Positions 31,148 to 42,500 of a DNA stretch of 64,000 bases are shown in pieces (the first letter of the stretch is position 1; the number at the start of each line of letters is the position of its first letter). Position numbers and translations under genes: made by a program. Source of the DNA: Morella rubra (Eukaryota > Streptophyta > Magnoliopsida > Fagales > Myricaceae); assembly GCA_003952965.2 (NCBI GenBank), contig RXIC02000004.1, forward strand, positions 179,053 through 243,052. Reading direction: 5' to 3'. The notes under the pieces are model-generated. The model was not told where the DNA came from and searched no databases. It worked only from the letters and a program-made list of their open reading frames with translations.

Positions 31148-32581
31148 ATGCCATATTCACCAGGATTCCTACTCCAGCTCATCCAGCGCTTCCTAAAACA
31201 ACCAAACCAAATCAAACAAGTTCACTCCCTCTTAATCACCACAGGTCACCTCCTGTATAGTCCGGATTCAATATGGATGAGCACCCTCCTCTACAACGGT
31301 TTGAAGAGAGCTTATCTGAGTCTTGGACAAGCTCACAAGACGCTTGTTCTCTTCACCCATATGCTTGCCCACCAAGCCCCTCCAAACAGTTTCACCTTCC
31401 CTCCCCTCATCAAAGCCGCGGCCTTTTCCTCGCCGTCTTTGGGCCAACCTCTTCACACCCAAGTCATCAAGCGCGGTGTTCTGCACGACCCGTTTATTCA
31501 AACGTCATTCATCAGTCTTTATGCTCAACTTGGTGAACTACTTGGTGCTCGTAAGATGTTCGAGGAAATTTCCCACCCGTGCATTGTTGCGCACAATGCA
31601 ATGCTTGACGCGTTTGGCAAGAATGGGGATATGAGGTCTGCCCTTTTACTTTTCGAATGCATGCCTGAGAGAGATGTGGTCTCGTGGACTAGTGTTATTA
31701 ATGGCTTTGGGAGAAATGGGTCGTTTAGTGAGGCAGTTAAATTTTTCGGGAGGATGATGGAGCATGAGGATGTGATAGCATGCTTGGTAAAACCTAACGA
31801 AGCTACATATGTGAGTGCGCTCTCTTCCTGTGCTAATTTACATGGCGGAGGAGCTCTCCATCGTGGAAAGCAAATTCATGGATATGTTATTAGGAATGAG
31901 ATTGAACTGTCTATTTTTACACGGACAGCGTTGATTAATCTTTATGGTAAAACGGGTTGTTTGAGAAGTGCTGTAAATGTTTTTGACCAGATGGTTTTTA
32001 AAGAGGTTTGCACTTGGAATGCAATGATATCTTCACTTGCTTCCAATGGGAGAGAGATGGAGGCTTTGGATTTGTTTAAAAAGATGAAGATGGACGGGAA
32101 GCGTCCTAATGAGGTAACATTTGTTGCTGTTCTTACAGCGTGTGCTCGTGGCAAACTCGTGGAATCCGGTTTGAAATTTTTTCAGTCAATGCTGGATGAA
32201 TTTGGGATTGTGCCCATAATGGAACACTACGGATGTGTAGTTGATCTCTTGGGCAGAGCAGGTCTACTTAAGGAAGCAACTGATTTTATAAGAAGGATGC
32301 CTTTTGAGCCCGATGGTTCTGTGTTGGGGGCACTTTTTGGAGCCTGTAAGATTCATGGAGCTATTGAACTGGGAAACGTGGTGGGACAGAGGCTGATAGA
32401 GCTGCAGCCATGGCATTGTGGGCGATACGTGGTGTTATCAAACATCAAGGCCGGAATGGAGAGATGGGACAATGCTGCTGATCTAAGGAAAGCAATGGCG
32501 ATGGCTGGAGTTGAGAAAATTCCAGCCTATAGTTCGATTGACTTGATTGACAAAGTTTGTAGCACTTATTTTTTACAATAA
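31148..32581 (+). CDS. Pentatricopeptide repeat protein (PLS class, degenerate E end)
   Basis: Single-exon gene, 477 aa, as usual for plant PPR genes. These proteins bind organellar RNA base by base and act in editing, splicing or stability in mitochondria or plastids. PPR-type helical repeats run from about residue 20 to the end. Typical motifs include PNSFTFPPLIKA, AHNAMLDAFGKNGDMRSA, DVVSWTSVINGFGRNGSF, TALINLYGKTGCL, CTWNAMISSLASNGREMEAL, PNEVTFVAVLTACARG and EHYGCVVDLLGRAGLLKEA. The last 60 residues resemble an E motif that ends early (AYSSIDLIDK, then stop); there is no DYW domain. The layout resembles Arabidopsis At1g10330, from memory. Start: first Met of the open frame; no upstream alternative in frame is seen. 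Target RNA unknown. Confidence 0.92.
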   Translation: MPYSPGFLLQLIQRFLKQPNQIKQVHSLLITTGHLLYSPDSIWMSTLLYNGLKRAYLSLGQAHKTLVLFTHMLAHQAPPNSFTFPPLIKAAAFSSPSLGQPLHTQVIKRGVLHDPFIQTSFISLYAQLGELLGARKMFEEISHPCIVAHNAMLDAFGKNGDMRSALLLFECMPERDVVSWTSVINGFGRNGSFSEAVKFFGRMMEHEDVIACLVKPNEATYVSALSSCANLHGGGALHRGKQIHGYVIRNEIELSIFTRTALINLYGKTGCLRSAVNVFDQMVFKEVCTWNAMISSLASNGREMEALDLFKKMKMDGKRPNEVTFVAVLTACARGKLVESGLKFFQSMLDEFGIVPIMEHYGCVVDLLGRAGLLKEATDFIRRMPFEPDGSVLGALFGACKIHGAIELGNVVGQRLIELQPWHCGRYVVLSNIKAGMERWDNAADLRKAMAMAGVEKIPAYSSIDLIDKVCSTYFLQ

Positions 32582-32892
32582 GCCTGTGATTAGCACTTCT
32601 GTGACTCCCTTGCTGTGATTAGCGCAAGTATATGCTTGACAAAGTTCCCAATTGTTTCCCAAGACTATGGTTTTTCTGGGCCAAAAAGATGCCAAATATT
32701 AATTGAAGCACTTAACGCTGAGAGTTTGGTTTGGTTATAGTGATGTGGTCCATGGGGAAGGTCTTCTGCAACGTGAGATTAAAGCCGTTCTCCTGGCCAT
32801 TGTAAAAGGGCTATTTTGGAAAGGGAAAATTCCCTTGTCCTAGAGATGCACATGTGAAGGCCTAGAACGATTGAAAGATAACATTGTTGCAA

Positions 32893-34045
32893 GGGTGTTT
32901 GATTGTTAAAATTTTAGACCTGATTAAAAAAAAAAAAATTTACAAATCAGTCACTAGGTTTTAGTGTCTTTTTAAAAAATTTACTGGGTTTTAAAAAAAT
33001 TACAAAAACTCATAGAGCTTGTCATTTTGGTACGAAAACTTACTTGACCAAACGTCGTTACATTTATTTAATAGAAAGTGTATCCCGCCTAATAGCAATG
33101 TGACACGTCTTATTAAATTAAATATCAATGTAAATATTTTTTAAAAAAATAATACTTAAAAAAAGGGGGAAAAGCTTGGGAGACCCAACCCATTCACGGT
33201 GGAGTCTCCCCCCTCCACCCTTGGCTGACTAGAATTGGGCAACCAGGGTTGAGGAGGGATTCCCTCCTCTTGCTGCCCAATATAAAGGACGAGGGAGGAG
33301 CCTGAGGTGATTGGGGACCTGGGTTGTGAGATGGGGGGAGGTCTCCCAACCACCCTGCAGCCGCCACTCAGGTGGATCCTCCTACCTCCCCTAGCCAGGG
33401 GCTCCCCCCTCCACCCGTGAATGGGTAGTTTGCAGTTTTTTCTTTTTTCTTTTTCTTTTTTTTCTTTTTCTTTTTTTTTTTTGTAGGGTCCCCCAACCAC
33501 CCCGCAGCCACCACCTGGGTGGAGTAGGGATTCTTCCAAGGCGGCCAGGGGCTCCCCCCTCCACTTGTGAATGGGTCATTTGCAGTTTTTTTTTTTAATA
33601 TTTTAAAATTCAAAATTTTTAATTTTAGTATTAAAATTTAATTTTTCTATTTTTAATTTTTAAAATATTTTTTTATTTTAATAATACATGTCACATTACG
33701 ATTGGATATGATGAAATTTCTGTTAAATAATTCTAACGGCATTGGGTGGAGTGATTTTTAGTACTAAAATAACAAATCCATAGAGCCTTTTTTTTTTTTT
33801 TTTTTTTTTTTAACCCAATGAGTTTTAAAAAGGCACTAAAACCTAGTTAGTGATTTGTAATTTTTTCTTAAAACAATTACAAAATAATCTCTCTCTCCCA
33901 TGAAATTATTCTTTTTCATTATAATATTCATTCAAATCTTTTCTCTCTTCACTTTTTCACCAACTCTCACAAATTATCTTCATTTTTTTACCAACTCTCA
34001 TACCTCAAAATTTTAACTACCCCAACATTTTAACAATCAAACACT
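32893..34045. mobile_element. Outer MITE-like element with GTGTTTGATTGTTAAAAT ends
   Basis: The left end GGGTGTTTGATTGTTAAAATTTT and the right end AAAATTTT...ACATTTTAACAATCAAACACT are inverted repeats. A second element (32939-33866) sits inside near the left end. The interior outside that insert is AT-rich and non-coding. The target duplication is not clear. Confidence 0.6.
32939..33866. mobile_element. Inner long-TIR element with GC-rich core
   Basis: The left end TTTACAAATCAGTCACTAGGTTTTAGTG and the right end CACTAAAACCTAGTTAGTGATTTGTAA are inverted repeats. The match extends inward through the AACCCAATGAGTTTT/AAAATTTACTGGGTTTT region. The core (33170-33580) has repeated GGGGCTCCCCCCTCCAC words and a T/C-rich stretch. 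The lysine-rich open frames on the minus strand there are translations of this low-complexity DNA. Confidence 0.7.
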
Positions 34046-34109
34046 GAATAGACACACACGGATGTGTTATAGACGCTAACACTTTTATCCTGGGAGTCTG
34101 TTATAGAGT

Positions 34110-35060
34110 CACAAATGGGGCTGGAATTAGAACTTGGTTTGACCCCTGGGTCTCTTGCAAGGATTTTGTTCTTGACAATCCACACAAATGGAACCTGCCC
34201 CTACTACGCCAATGTTTTGACACCTTCTATGTGAAGCATATCAGAAGAAATAGAGTGGGTAATGATGCACATGACTCGATGATATGGAAGCGTGCTCCGT
34301 CGGGACAATACTCTCTGAAATCTGGATACCTGTTATCCATTGCCCCTAGGTTGGTGGAGTCTGGACCTTTTATCTCAGATGGAATGAGCTTATTTATGCA
34401 AATTACGCATCCATGATCGACTCAAGTATTGCTATAGAATACAGTTCAGAATATTCAACCAACTCTCGACAGAATAGGGAGAGCTACTTTATCCACAACT
34501 GTAGGCGAACCGATCTACCCTCTGTACAATTCGGGACCTGATGACATTCAACACTTATTCTTGGAACGCTGCATGTCTTAAGATATTTGGAGAATGGCTC
34601 CTTGGCTAGCGGACATCACTATACTTTCAGGTGTGTCCATGGTCTCTTGGGTCCGAAAATTTATCACTTCCTCCCGCCTTAGACCTCTACCTTTACAACA
34701 GTTTCATCATTTCATTTTGTTCGCAGTCAAGGCCTTTGATATTACATGGATGTATCGGATGTATCGGTGCCAAGTAATTCATGGTGATGAAGCCAAATTT
34801 AAAAGGCCTAGCACAGAGTCCATTGGGCTTAGAGCCCGAGGGAGCTGGGTCTGAAGTCCTGCTCTTGAGATGGGTTGAAAGACTTGGGGTCCTCTATAGG
34901 GGGATTTCTTCGATGTCTTTGTTAATTGTTATTTTTTCTCTATCTTTTGTTTATTGGTTTAATTGTAAGTGTAAGGGAGTGCATACTTTTCGTTTTGCTC
35001 CTTTCCTTCTCTATATCCTTGCTCATTTCTCTCTGAGTTGGGAACTTGTTAAGCTCTAAC
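34110..35060 (+). mobile_element. LINE (non-LTR retrotransposon) 3' fragment, decayed
   Basis: Translation with frameshifts shows the C-terminal zinc-binding region of plant LINE reverse transcriptases: WFDPWVSCKDF at about 34135-34165, SMIWKRAPSGQYSLKSGYLL at 34276-34340, then NSGPDDIQHLFLE and DIWRMAPWLADI at 34520-34610. Several stops interrupt it. The trailing 3' part with YWFNCKCKG-like translation is typical of the LINE tail. Not functional. Confidence 0.75.
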
Positions 35061-37219
35061 CCCTTTTGCAATCCAGGCCTTATTGTCCTTAAACCTTTTT
35101 TTCCATCTCATCCAACCTTTCACCAAAGACCAGCGTTGTTAGACTTTGTCCTATTTTGGTTGGATTGAGTCAATCGATTCTTCACCCTTCCCTTTCACTT
35201 TTAGGACCATCAGTCTGTGGCTGAATAAAGAACAATTATAATTCCTTACGTAGTCTTCTTTACCTGATGAAGAATCGATGATGGACTTTTTTATGAATTT
35301 ATCGATAGACTCCTTTATGAATTTTCAATCATAGAAAGGCAGATGCAACATTGAATGAGCTGATTCTTGACTCATTATTTTTGGGCTTCAAGTAATGGAC
35401 ATTTGTAGTAAGAAAAGAATCCTCCTCATCACATGGTATGCATCTGCCGCACTCAGAGAGCATTGCAGTTCTAATTGGGAGGGTGGCTCTTGAGTCTTGA
35501 CCACCTCCGTGCTTGGAAGGAAGCGGATGGCCCACTCCATCAAGAGTGGTGACCTACCCCTTCCAGTATTGTGAAATGAAATTTTCATACAACTATTAGA
35601 TTGAACAAAGCAGTGGCAGTAGTGACATGTCATGATCAGTAGGGGCTATTATGGTAAAGCTGGATGATGACCTGTATGATTTACTCTGTAAGAGGATATG
35701 ATAATCTATCTATCACGAAAGTTTTATGAAAAGATAAATGCATTTTGCATCTAAGGCATAATACTTTACACACATTTTATTAAAATTTTTAATTAATTAT
35801 GAAACATAATTTTTTAGTGTGTGGAATAACAATTTTTTTTTATAATTTTTTTTTTTAAATAATAGTTATTTTATTAAAGTAAAATCTTAATTTTTGAAGT
35901 TAAAAAATTATTTTTTGTTAAAATTAATAGAAAATTTAGGACATATCCTTTTGCTAAATTTAAAATATAATATATTCAACAAAATTTATAAAAAAAATAT
36001 TCAAAATTTCAAAAAATCATATACAAATACTAATACCTTTTCTCATACTTCAATAATTTTTATGCATATTCCAATATCTTTTCAAAAAGAAATTCTAACA
36101 AATATTTTATTTTCATATTTTTTTACCTAATTTTAATATTTTTAAATAATTATATCAAATTATCTCTCCTTATCATTTTTATAAACTTTAATAAAAATTA
36201 AGATTACGTATGGTTTGGTTAAAATTTTTTTTTTTGAGTAATATTAAGATATTAATTTTTTTTAGAGTTAAATTTTGTTGAGATTAGTGATAAATTTGTT
36301 TTAAAAGTTATTGAAATTTATAAAAAATTTGTAAAAAATTTATTAAAATTATAAAAAATGATGATAGAAAATTTTGTAATAGTTAAATATCTTTAAAATT
36401 ATTCACAATTTTATAAAAAAAATTAAACAAATTAAAAAAACAATTTGGATCCATAATATTCGAAATCGATAATTGAGACGCAAAAAATAATAAATGAAAC
36501 TGGAAAGTGTTACGTACAGTCTAAAGTGATACTTTGAAAGTAGAAAGTTGTGGAAAGTTATTTGAGGCCGACAAAAGATCAGTCACCAAAGAAAGCTGTG
36601 GAAAGTCTATATTTGAGGCCGACAAAAGAACAGTGACATTTATGGTCAATATAAAGCAACAGAATAAAATATCAGAAATCATCAAAGGTCCAGGACAGTG
36701 GGACGTCACCCATTATGTCATATTTTTCGCTTGCTGCCAAGAAACAAATGGCAGAAGATCAATCAGAGAATCGTGCATCTTTGAGCTTTCTCAGGCACTC
36801 TGCATGATGCAGAACCCTCCAAAAAAACAGAGGCCCTCTTGTTTCATTTGTCTGTGTCTGCTTTTTTGTTTTTGTTTTTTTCCTTGGAAATCTCAAACCA
36901 AGAGAGTCCGTCAGAAGCGCTGTTTGTTTGTAAAATTTTAAGGAATATTTTTAAAATTTTTAAAATTTTTTTTTTATTAAAATTTATTGAAGTTTGTAAA
37001 AATGAAAAGTGTAAATATATAAAAATTAAAAATTTTAAAATGTATTTATTTTGTTAGAAATTTTTATATCTTAAAATATTAAAAAATAAACTGTACCAAA
37101 ATAGGGACAGTAAGAGAACTAGAATCAAAGTAACCAGACAACTGGAAACGGGCTGCCCACTGTACGCCTAGTCCTCTAGCCTGTGTCTGCTTGCTCTCTT
37201 TTTTTTGTTTTTTTTCTAA
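35061..37219. other. AT-rich intergenic DNA
   Basis: No gene is seen. The stretch 35750-36450 is extremely AT-rich. At 36543-36640 a unit of about 50 bp (AAGTTGTGGAAAGTTATTTGAGGCCGACAAAAG type) is present twice in tandem. The open frames at 35894, 36534 and 36839 are low-complexity or frame shadows. Confidence 0.5.
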
Positions 37220-37440
37220 GGGTACGTTCGTTTTCATCATTTTTGTAGGATTTTAATCCTACTTTTATTTTTACATTCCAAATATATAATACACGCATTT
37301 TTATACAACACTTTATTACTTTTTTACACACCAATCCCTTTCAACAACTTCTACACGTATTTTTATACAACTTTAACACCACCTAAATATTCACAAAACC
37401 ATCAGAATCCTAAAAAAAACATGAAAAACGAAACATGCCC
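37220..37440. mobile_element. PIF/Harbinger-like MITE, 221 bp
   Basis: The ends GGGTACGTTCGTTTTCAT and ATGAAAAACGAAACATGCCC are inverted repeats. They are flanked by a 3-bp direct duplication TAA (37217-37219 and 37441-37443), as in PIF/Harbinger (Tourist-like) elements. AT-rich and non-coding inside. Confidence 0.75.
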
Positions 37441-37850
37441 TAAGTGTCTGCAATTGCTCTCAGTAACAGCTGTCCATTTGTTTCTGTAGGCTGTATATTA
37501 TGGTCCTCGAGTACTACTGGGCTACTGGCAGGGGTCTTGGCTTCACACAATTGGCTTCAAAAATATTCAGGCATCCAGAAATTACAAATAATTGAATAAA
37601 AATATTACGCTTAAAACTTTTAAAAAATTAAAAAATTACAAAAAAAATATTAAATTTAACTGAAACTCTAAACTTTCTCTGAAATCACTTTTTAGAGGAT
37701 GACTTAATAATTATAAACAAAAAAATTTTTATATTAAAAATTTATTTAAAACAAATTACGGAATAAGTTTACTCTGTATTTTTTATAGATTTATTTTTAA
37801 ATAGAAACCATGGAAAAAGAAAAAACAGATTAATAGGAAAATATATATAT

Positions 37851-37884
<34 letters not shown>

Positions 37885-37954
37885 AGAAGACAAAAAAACC
37901 CTTGCCTTCATCTTCTAAATAGAAAATTTACGAAAAAAAAAGAAACAAGTATAT

Positions 37955-38160
37955 TTGTAAGGAAGATGGCCACTTTGCTCCTCGATGCCCCAAAAACGAG
38001 AAAGGATCAAAGAAAATGATTAAAGTTCTTGATCAAGAACTTGAAGTCTTATTTGGAGAAGAAATATCTGAATCATGATGAAATCCTTCCTGAATACTTC
38101 AGGAAAGATGATGGCTCTTCTGAAATATATTTTTACAATGAATAATCAAGTTTATAATCC
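37955..38160 (+). pseudogene. Zinc-knuckle relic of a retroelement (gag or pararetroviral coat-protein-like)
   Basis: One frame from about 37955 gives ICKEDGHFAPRCPKNEKGS, which has the Cys-X4-His-X4-Cys part of a CCHC zinc knuckle; the first Cys of the CCHC pattern is not seen. An acidic stretch follows, then stops. Such knuckles occur in gag of LTR retrotransposons and in coat proteins of integrated caulimovirids, both common in plant genomes. The source cannot be decided from 200 bp. An (AT)n tract lies just upstream (about 37841-37885). Confidence 0.4.
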
Positions 38161-38832
38161 TTTGAAGAAGAAACAGAGAGCACAAAAAATTAGGAGATAT
38201 TTCAGAAAAATGCAGAAAATTTCCTCAAAAGAAATTTAATAATGTTTTAATTCTAATTCTTATTGGGTCCTTTAAGTCAAACCACACCATTTTAGTAGGT
38301 TCGCGCGATTGAATTCCTTCTACTCTACAAAAATAGCCTAAAACTATTTCTTATCTGAAAAGGAGTGTATTATTAATTTGAGGTTAATATTATGGGTTAA
38401 TCTTATGGGATAAAATTTTCTCCAGGATAATTTTTTTTGGTAAAAAGTGGAATATCTATTTTTCGTTTCGGATGAGAGACTGGACCAGTTCGAAATTAGA
38501 AGAGATTACTTCTACGTACTATCAATGAACAAGTGGCCTCAAATAGACAAAAAAGAAAAAAGAAGAAGGAGAATGATGAAGCGAGCCCGATCACAATTGT
38601 TTAATCCTTGCTTTAGAATTCTTTATCTGGTCTTTTTCTTCTTTCATGGGATATTTTTTGGCCCACCAACAGGACTAAACAAAACAACACAAACATAAAA
38701 AAAAAATAACATGCTCTCTCAAAAACTAGGAGAGGCCGAAAAAACAAGGCCAGAGACCACCAGGCAAGACGGCGCATTAGATTCCTTTCGCGTTACCGGA
38801 TTAAAAAAGTTGTATTGCGGTGAGTAGTCACT

Positions 38833-38926
38833 GAGCGTTAGCTCAAGTGGCACCTCCTCCCTTGGAGAGGGTTAGTCCGGGGGTCGAATCCAGTTCCGCA
38901 GCGATTTCTAAAAAAAAAAAAAAAAA
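38833..38926 (+). mobile_element. tRNA-derived SINE
   Basis: A pol III A-box (TTAGCTCAAGTGG, 38838-38850) and B-box (GGGTCGAATCC, 38881-38891) lie at tRNA-like spacing and are followed by a poly(A) run from 38910. The arms do not fold into a proper tRNA cloverleaf, and a SINE fits better because of the A tail. A MITE starts inside the A tail. Confidence 0.65.
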
Positions 38927-39290
38927 GGAAAATACACTTTCACCCAATACCATATATTTTACACTTTGCACCCTAAACTATCAATTTTGACACATTGCAC
39001 CTTTAACTACAATTTTTTAACACTTTGCACCCTTTATCAAATTTTCAAACTAAAATGACGATAATGCCCTTAGATATTGTTGTCAATTCATTAATTTTTC
39101 AAGGGTATTATTGTCAAAAGGAGGGTGCAAAGTGTTTAATATTAGTAGTTGGAGGGTGTAATGTGTCAAAGTGGGTCCAGAGTGCAAAAATATAAACATT
39201 GGTAGTTTGAGGGTGCAATGTCTTAAAGATGGTAGTTTGGGGTGCAATGTGTCACTACCCGGTAGTTTGTGGGTGAAAAGTGTATTTTCC
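38927..39290. mobile_element. MITE inserted in the SINE poly(A) tail
   Basis: The left end GGAAAATACACTTTCACCC and the right end GGGTGAAAAGTGTATTTTCC are near-perfect inverted repeats. Inside are repeated words ACTTTGCACCCT and AGGGTGCAA(A/T)GT. A-runs lie on both sides (38911-38926 and from 39292), as if the element split one poly(A) tail. No coding capacity. It ends about 250 bp before the CSLB start codon. Confidence 0.75.
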
Positions 39291-39540
39291 CCAAAAAAAA
39301 AAAAAAAAAAAAAACACCATCATCAATATCATCTTATCATATCAGTATCACAGAATAGCCGTTCACGTGTTCGTGTCCCACCTCCCGGCCCCACACACCG
39401 CAAATGGCCATCCTCCTACTACAAATCAATTATCCATGAGCTTAGTCTACGGAGTCTATTATAAATTAATCATCACAGCAGTCGTGGAGGTTTTAAACAC
39501 CTTCTACAACTAAATTTTCTCTCTGTCCGCTCCAATCTCC

Positions 39541-42500
39541 ATGGCAAATCCGATCTCCGATGATCTCCATTTATATAAAAAAATCCCACGTAAAAACTCT
39601 GTGGGAAGAACCATTGATTTCATAATCCTCTTCCTCCTGTTTTCTCTCCTTGTTTACCGTTGGCTCAACCTCAACAACCACGGTCTTACCTGGCTCCTCG
39701 CTTTCCTATGCGAGTCATGGTTCACGTTCACTTGGGTTCTAGTGACCAACATCAAATGGAATCCTGTTGAATACAAACCGTACCCTGAGCTCCTGTTGCA
39801 AAGGTTCGTCAGATCGACAATGGTGCTGCCGACATTATGCTGCTTATAAATTTAGTTACCTTAATGCTGGGATATGTTTTTGTTTCGTAATATCAGTATA
39901 TTTATAAGTTGGGTACAAGAGTTTGGATTCTTTTTTCACTGGAGACTATAAACTTCACCAGCTGAAACTCGTGATTTTATTATACCTTTTAATATTAACA
40001 TTCGATATATATAGACTTCAACGACTCACAAATGTCTACTGCAAATATATCTTTGTAGGGTACCTGAACTTCCCTCTTTGGATATGTTTGTTACAACTGC
40101 GGATCCTGTTCTAGAACCTCCTATCATCACAGTAAACACCGTGCTCTCCTTGTTGGCAGTGGATTACCCAGCTCACAAGCTAGCCTGCTATGTATCTGAT
40201 GATGGATGTTCTCCCGTCATCTACTACTCTCTTGTCGAAGCCTCCAAGTTTGCCGAGCTCTGGGTACCGTTTTGTAAGAAGTACAATATTCCAGTTAGAG
40301 CTCCTTTTAGATACTTTTCGAGTGACCCCCTGAGGTTCGGTGATAGCCCAAAGGAGTTCCAACATGAATGGAAAAAGATGAAGGTAATTAATTTAAAGCC
40401 CGAGTTAATTAGGTGTGAGAATTTAATTTCCCTCTTATAAAATCGAGGAGGCTAGCTATGACAAACTTTGGCTATTTATTTCGATCTCAAAACGAAATCA
40501 CGACCACTTTTTTATCGATTCTAATTTTAAACTCTAATAAATTTTTACAGATTAATAATTTTTATCGTGCTTTTTTTACAAATTTCATTAACTTTTAACA
40601 ATTTTTTCGTCATCCCAAAAACTACGCTGCCTCGTGAAAACACCAACACAGCAACTATTTTCAAAACTAAACCAACCATTGCTTATATATTCCATTTACG
40701 TAGAAAACTTATTTGTTCTCATCTTCCGCAGGATGAGTACGAGAAACTTAGCTGCAAAATCGAGGAGGCGGTCCAAAAGTCTGCTCCACCGTTTGATTTG
40801 ACAGGGGAGTTTGCCGAGTTCTCCAATATAGAGCGCAAAAACCATCCAACCATTATCAAGGCAAGCTGAAAAATTGGAATTGCCTGAGACATCTACAACG
40901 TCTTTATACAGAACAATCTCCTGAACATGGTGTAGGCTTTGTGGAGTTGTAACTTCCAAAAAAGCTCACTTAGATCATGACGTTATTGCAGGTTGTGTGG
41001 GAGAACAAGGATGGTCTTCCAGATGGTTCGCCACATCTGGTATATATATCTAGGGAGAAGCGGCATAAGGATCCACATCATTACAAAGCGGGCGCCATGA
41101 ACGTTCTTGTAAGATGTTTTTTTGTGACGAACGGGTTTACAAATTAAACGACTTTTGGCTGTTGACAGGAATTTCTACATCTTATCAATATGTCTTGATC
41201 TTATTAATCAGCTCTATTTTCTTTTCTTAAAAAAAAAAAAAAACAAACTCATATACAGACAAGAGTCTCTGGAGTGATGACGAATGCTCCCTACATGCTG
41301 AACGTAGACTGCGACATGTTTCTGAACAATCCAAAAGTTGCTCTTCATGCAATGTGCCTGCTACTTGACTCCAAGAGTGAAAAAGAAGTAGCGTTTGCTC
41401 AGTTCCCACAAAGGTTCTACGATGGATTAAAGGATGACCCATATGGCAATCAGTTGGTGGTCTTGTATGAAGTGCGTCAAATTACAACTAAATCGTCTTT
41501 GTCCATCTCTTTTCGTTATCATGGTTGCGCACTGTTATAGTACTAGTCTTATATGACTAAAGAAGTGGTGATAATTTATAACTGGGTTGTAATATTCTGC
41601 TGATGCACGTAGTATATGGGACGTGGAGTAGCGGGACTTCAAGGAATTTTCTATGGGGGAACAGGTTGTTTCCACAGACGGAAGGTTATCTATGGTTTAT
41701 CTCCAGATAACGTTGATTCAGTAAATGGTGCGTAGACTAATTAACGTTTGCACAGAAGAGGAAACGTATATATATTGACTTAAAACTTATAAATTTCTAT
41801 CTATCTCTTAATTTCCGTTTGGCAGGAAAATTGGCCGAAGATATACTTGGAAGATTTGGGAGTTCAAAGGAGTTGGTCAAGTCAGCTGCGCATGCTTTGA
41901 AAGGGACAACAGATTCACCGGCCGGCAATGTTTGGAGCTCTGTTGAGGCAGCATACCTAGTTGCTGGTTGCGGATACGAGTATGGTACTGGCTGGGGTGC
42001 GAAGGTAATTACTGATGAAAAATTATATACAATTCACAAATTGACTTGCTTGTTTAATGTAATTAATCCTAGTGGCTACACTCTATGCTGCCACTTACGT
42101 ACATATGAGTTCTTTCAGATGAAAGGCGATGCTCTGTTTCAAGCCCCCTCGAGGCTCTGTTTCTGTGTTTGCTTTTGCGCTTCTGCTTTCGCTCGACTGT
42201 ATTTCCTTTATTTGCGTCGTGTTTGGTTTTTGGAATGAATCGCCGTTGATTAGGAAAAAAAAGAAAAGAAAAAAGGAAGAGATGAAAGGCGATGCCAGGA
42301 TTCAAATCTTATATGAGATAGGCTAATTCCTAAATGGAGAAAACTCATATCCTTCTCCCTTTTGGTGAGAGAAGCATTCCTCTCCTATATTTGATACAAT
42401 AAATGTACTTTCATGTATCTCAATCTAAAGTTTAATTTAATATTCCCTAATTTTTTTAAATTAAATCTGAATTTTTGTCCTTATTTTATATGGAACCAAG

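Noticed and set aside
33156-33613. Minus-strand Lys- and Gly-rich frames (62-127 codons)
   Set aside because: Translation of a T/C-rich simple repeat inside a MITE-like element.
38833-38910. Functional tRNA gene
   Set aside because: A- and B-boxes are present but the stems do not pair as a cloverleaf, and an A tail follows, so a SINE fits better.
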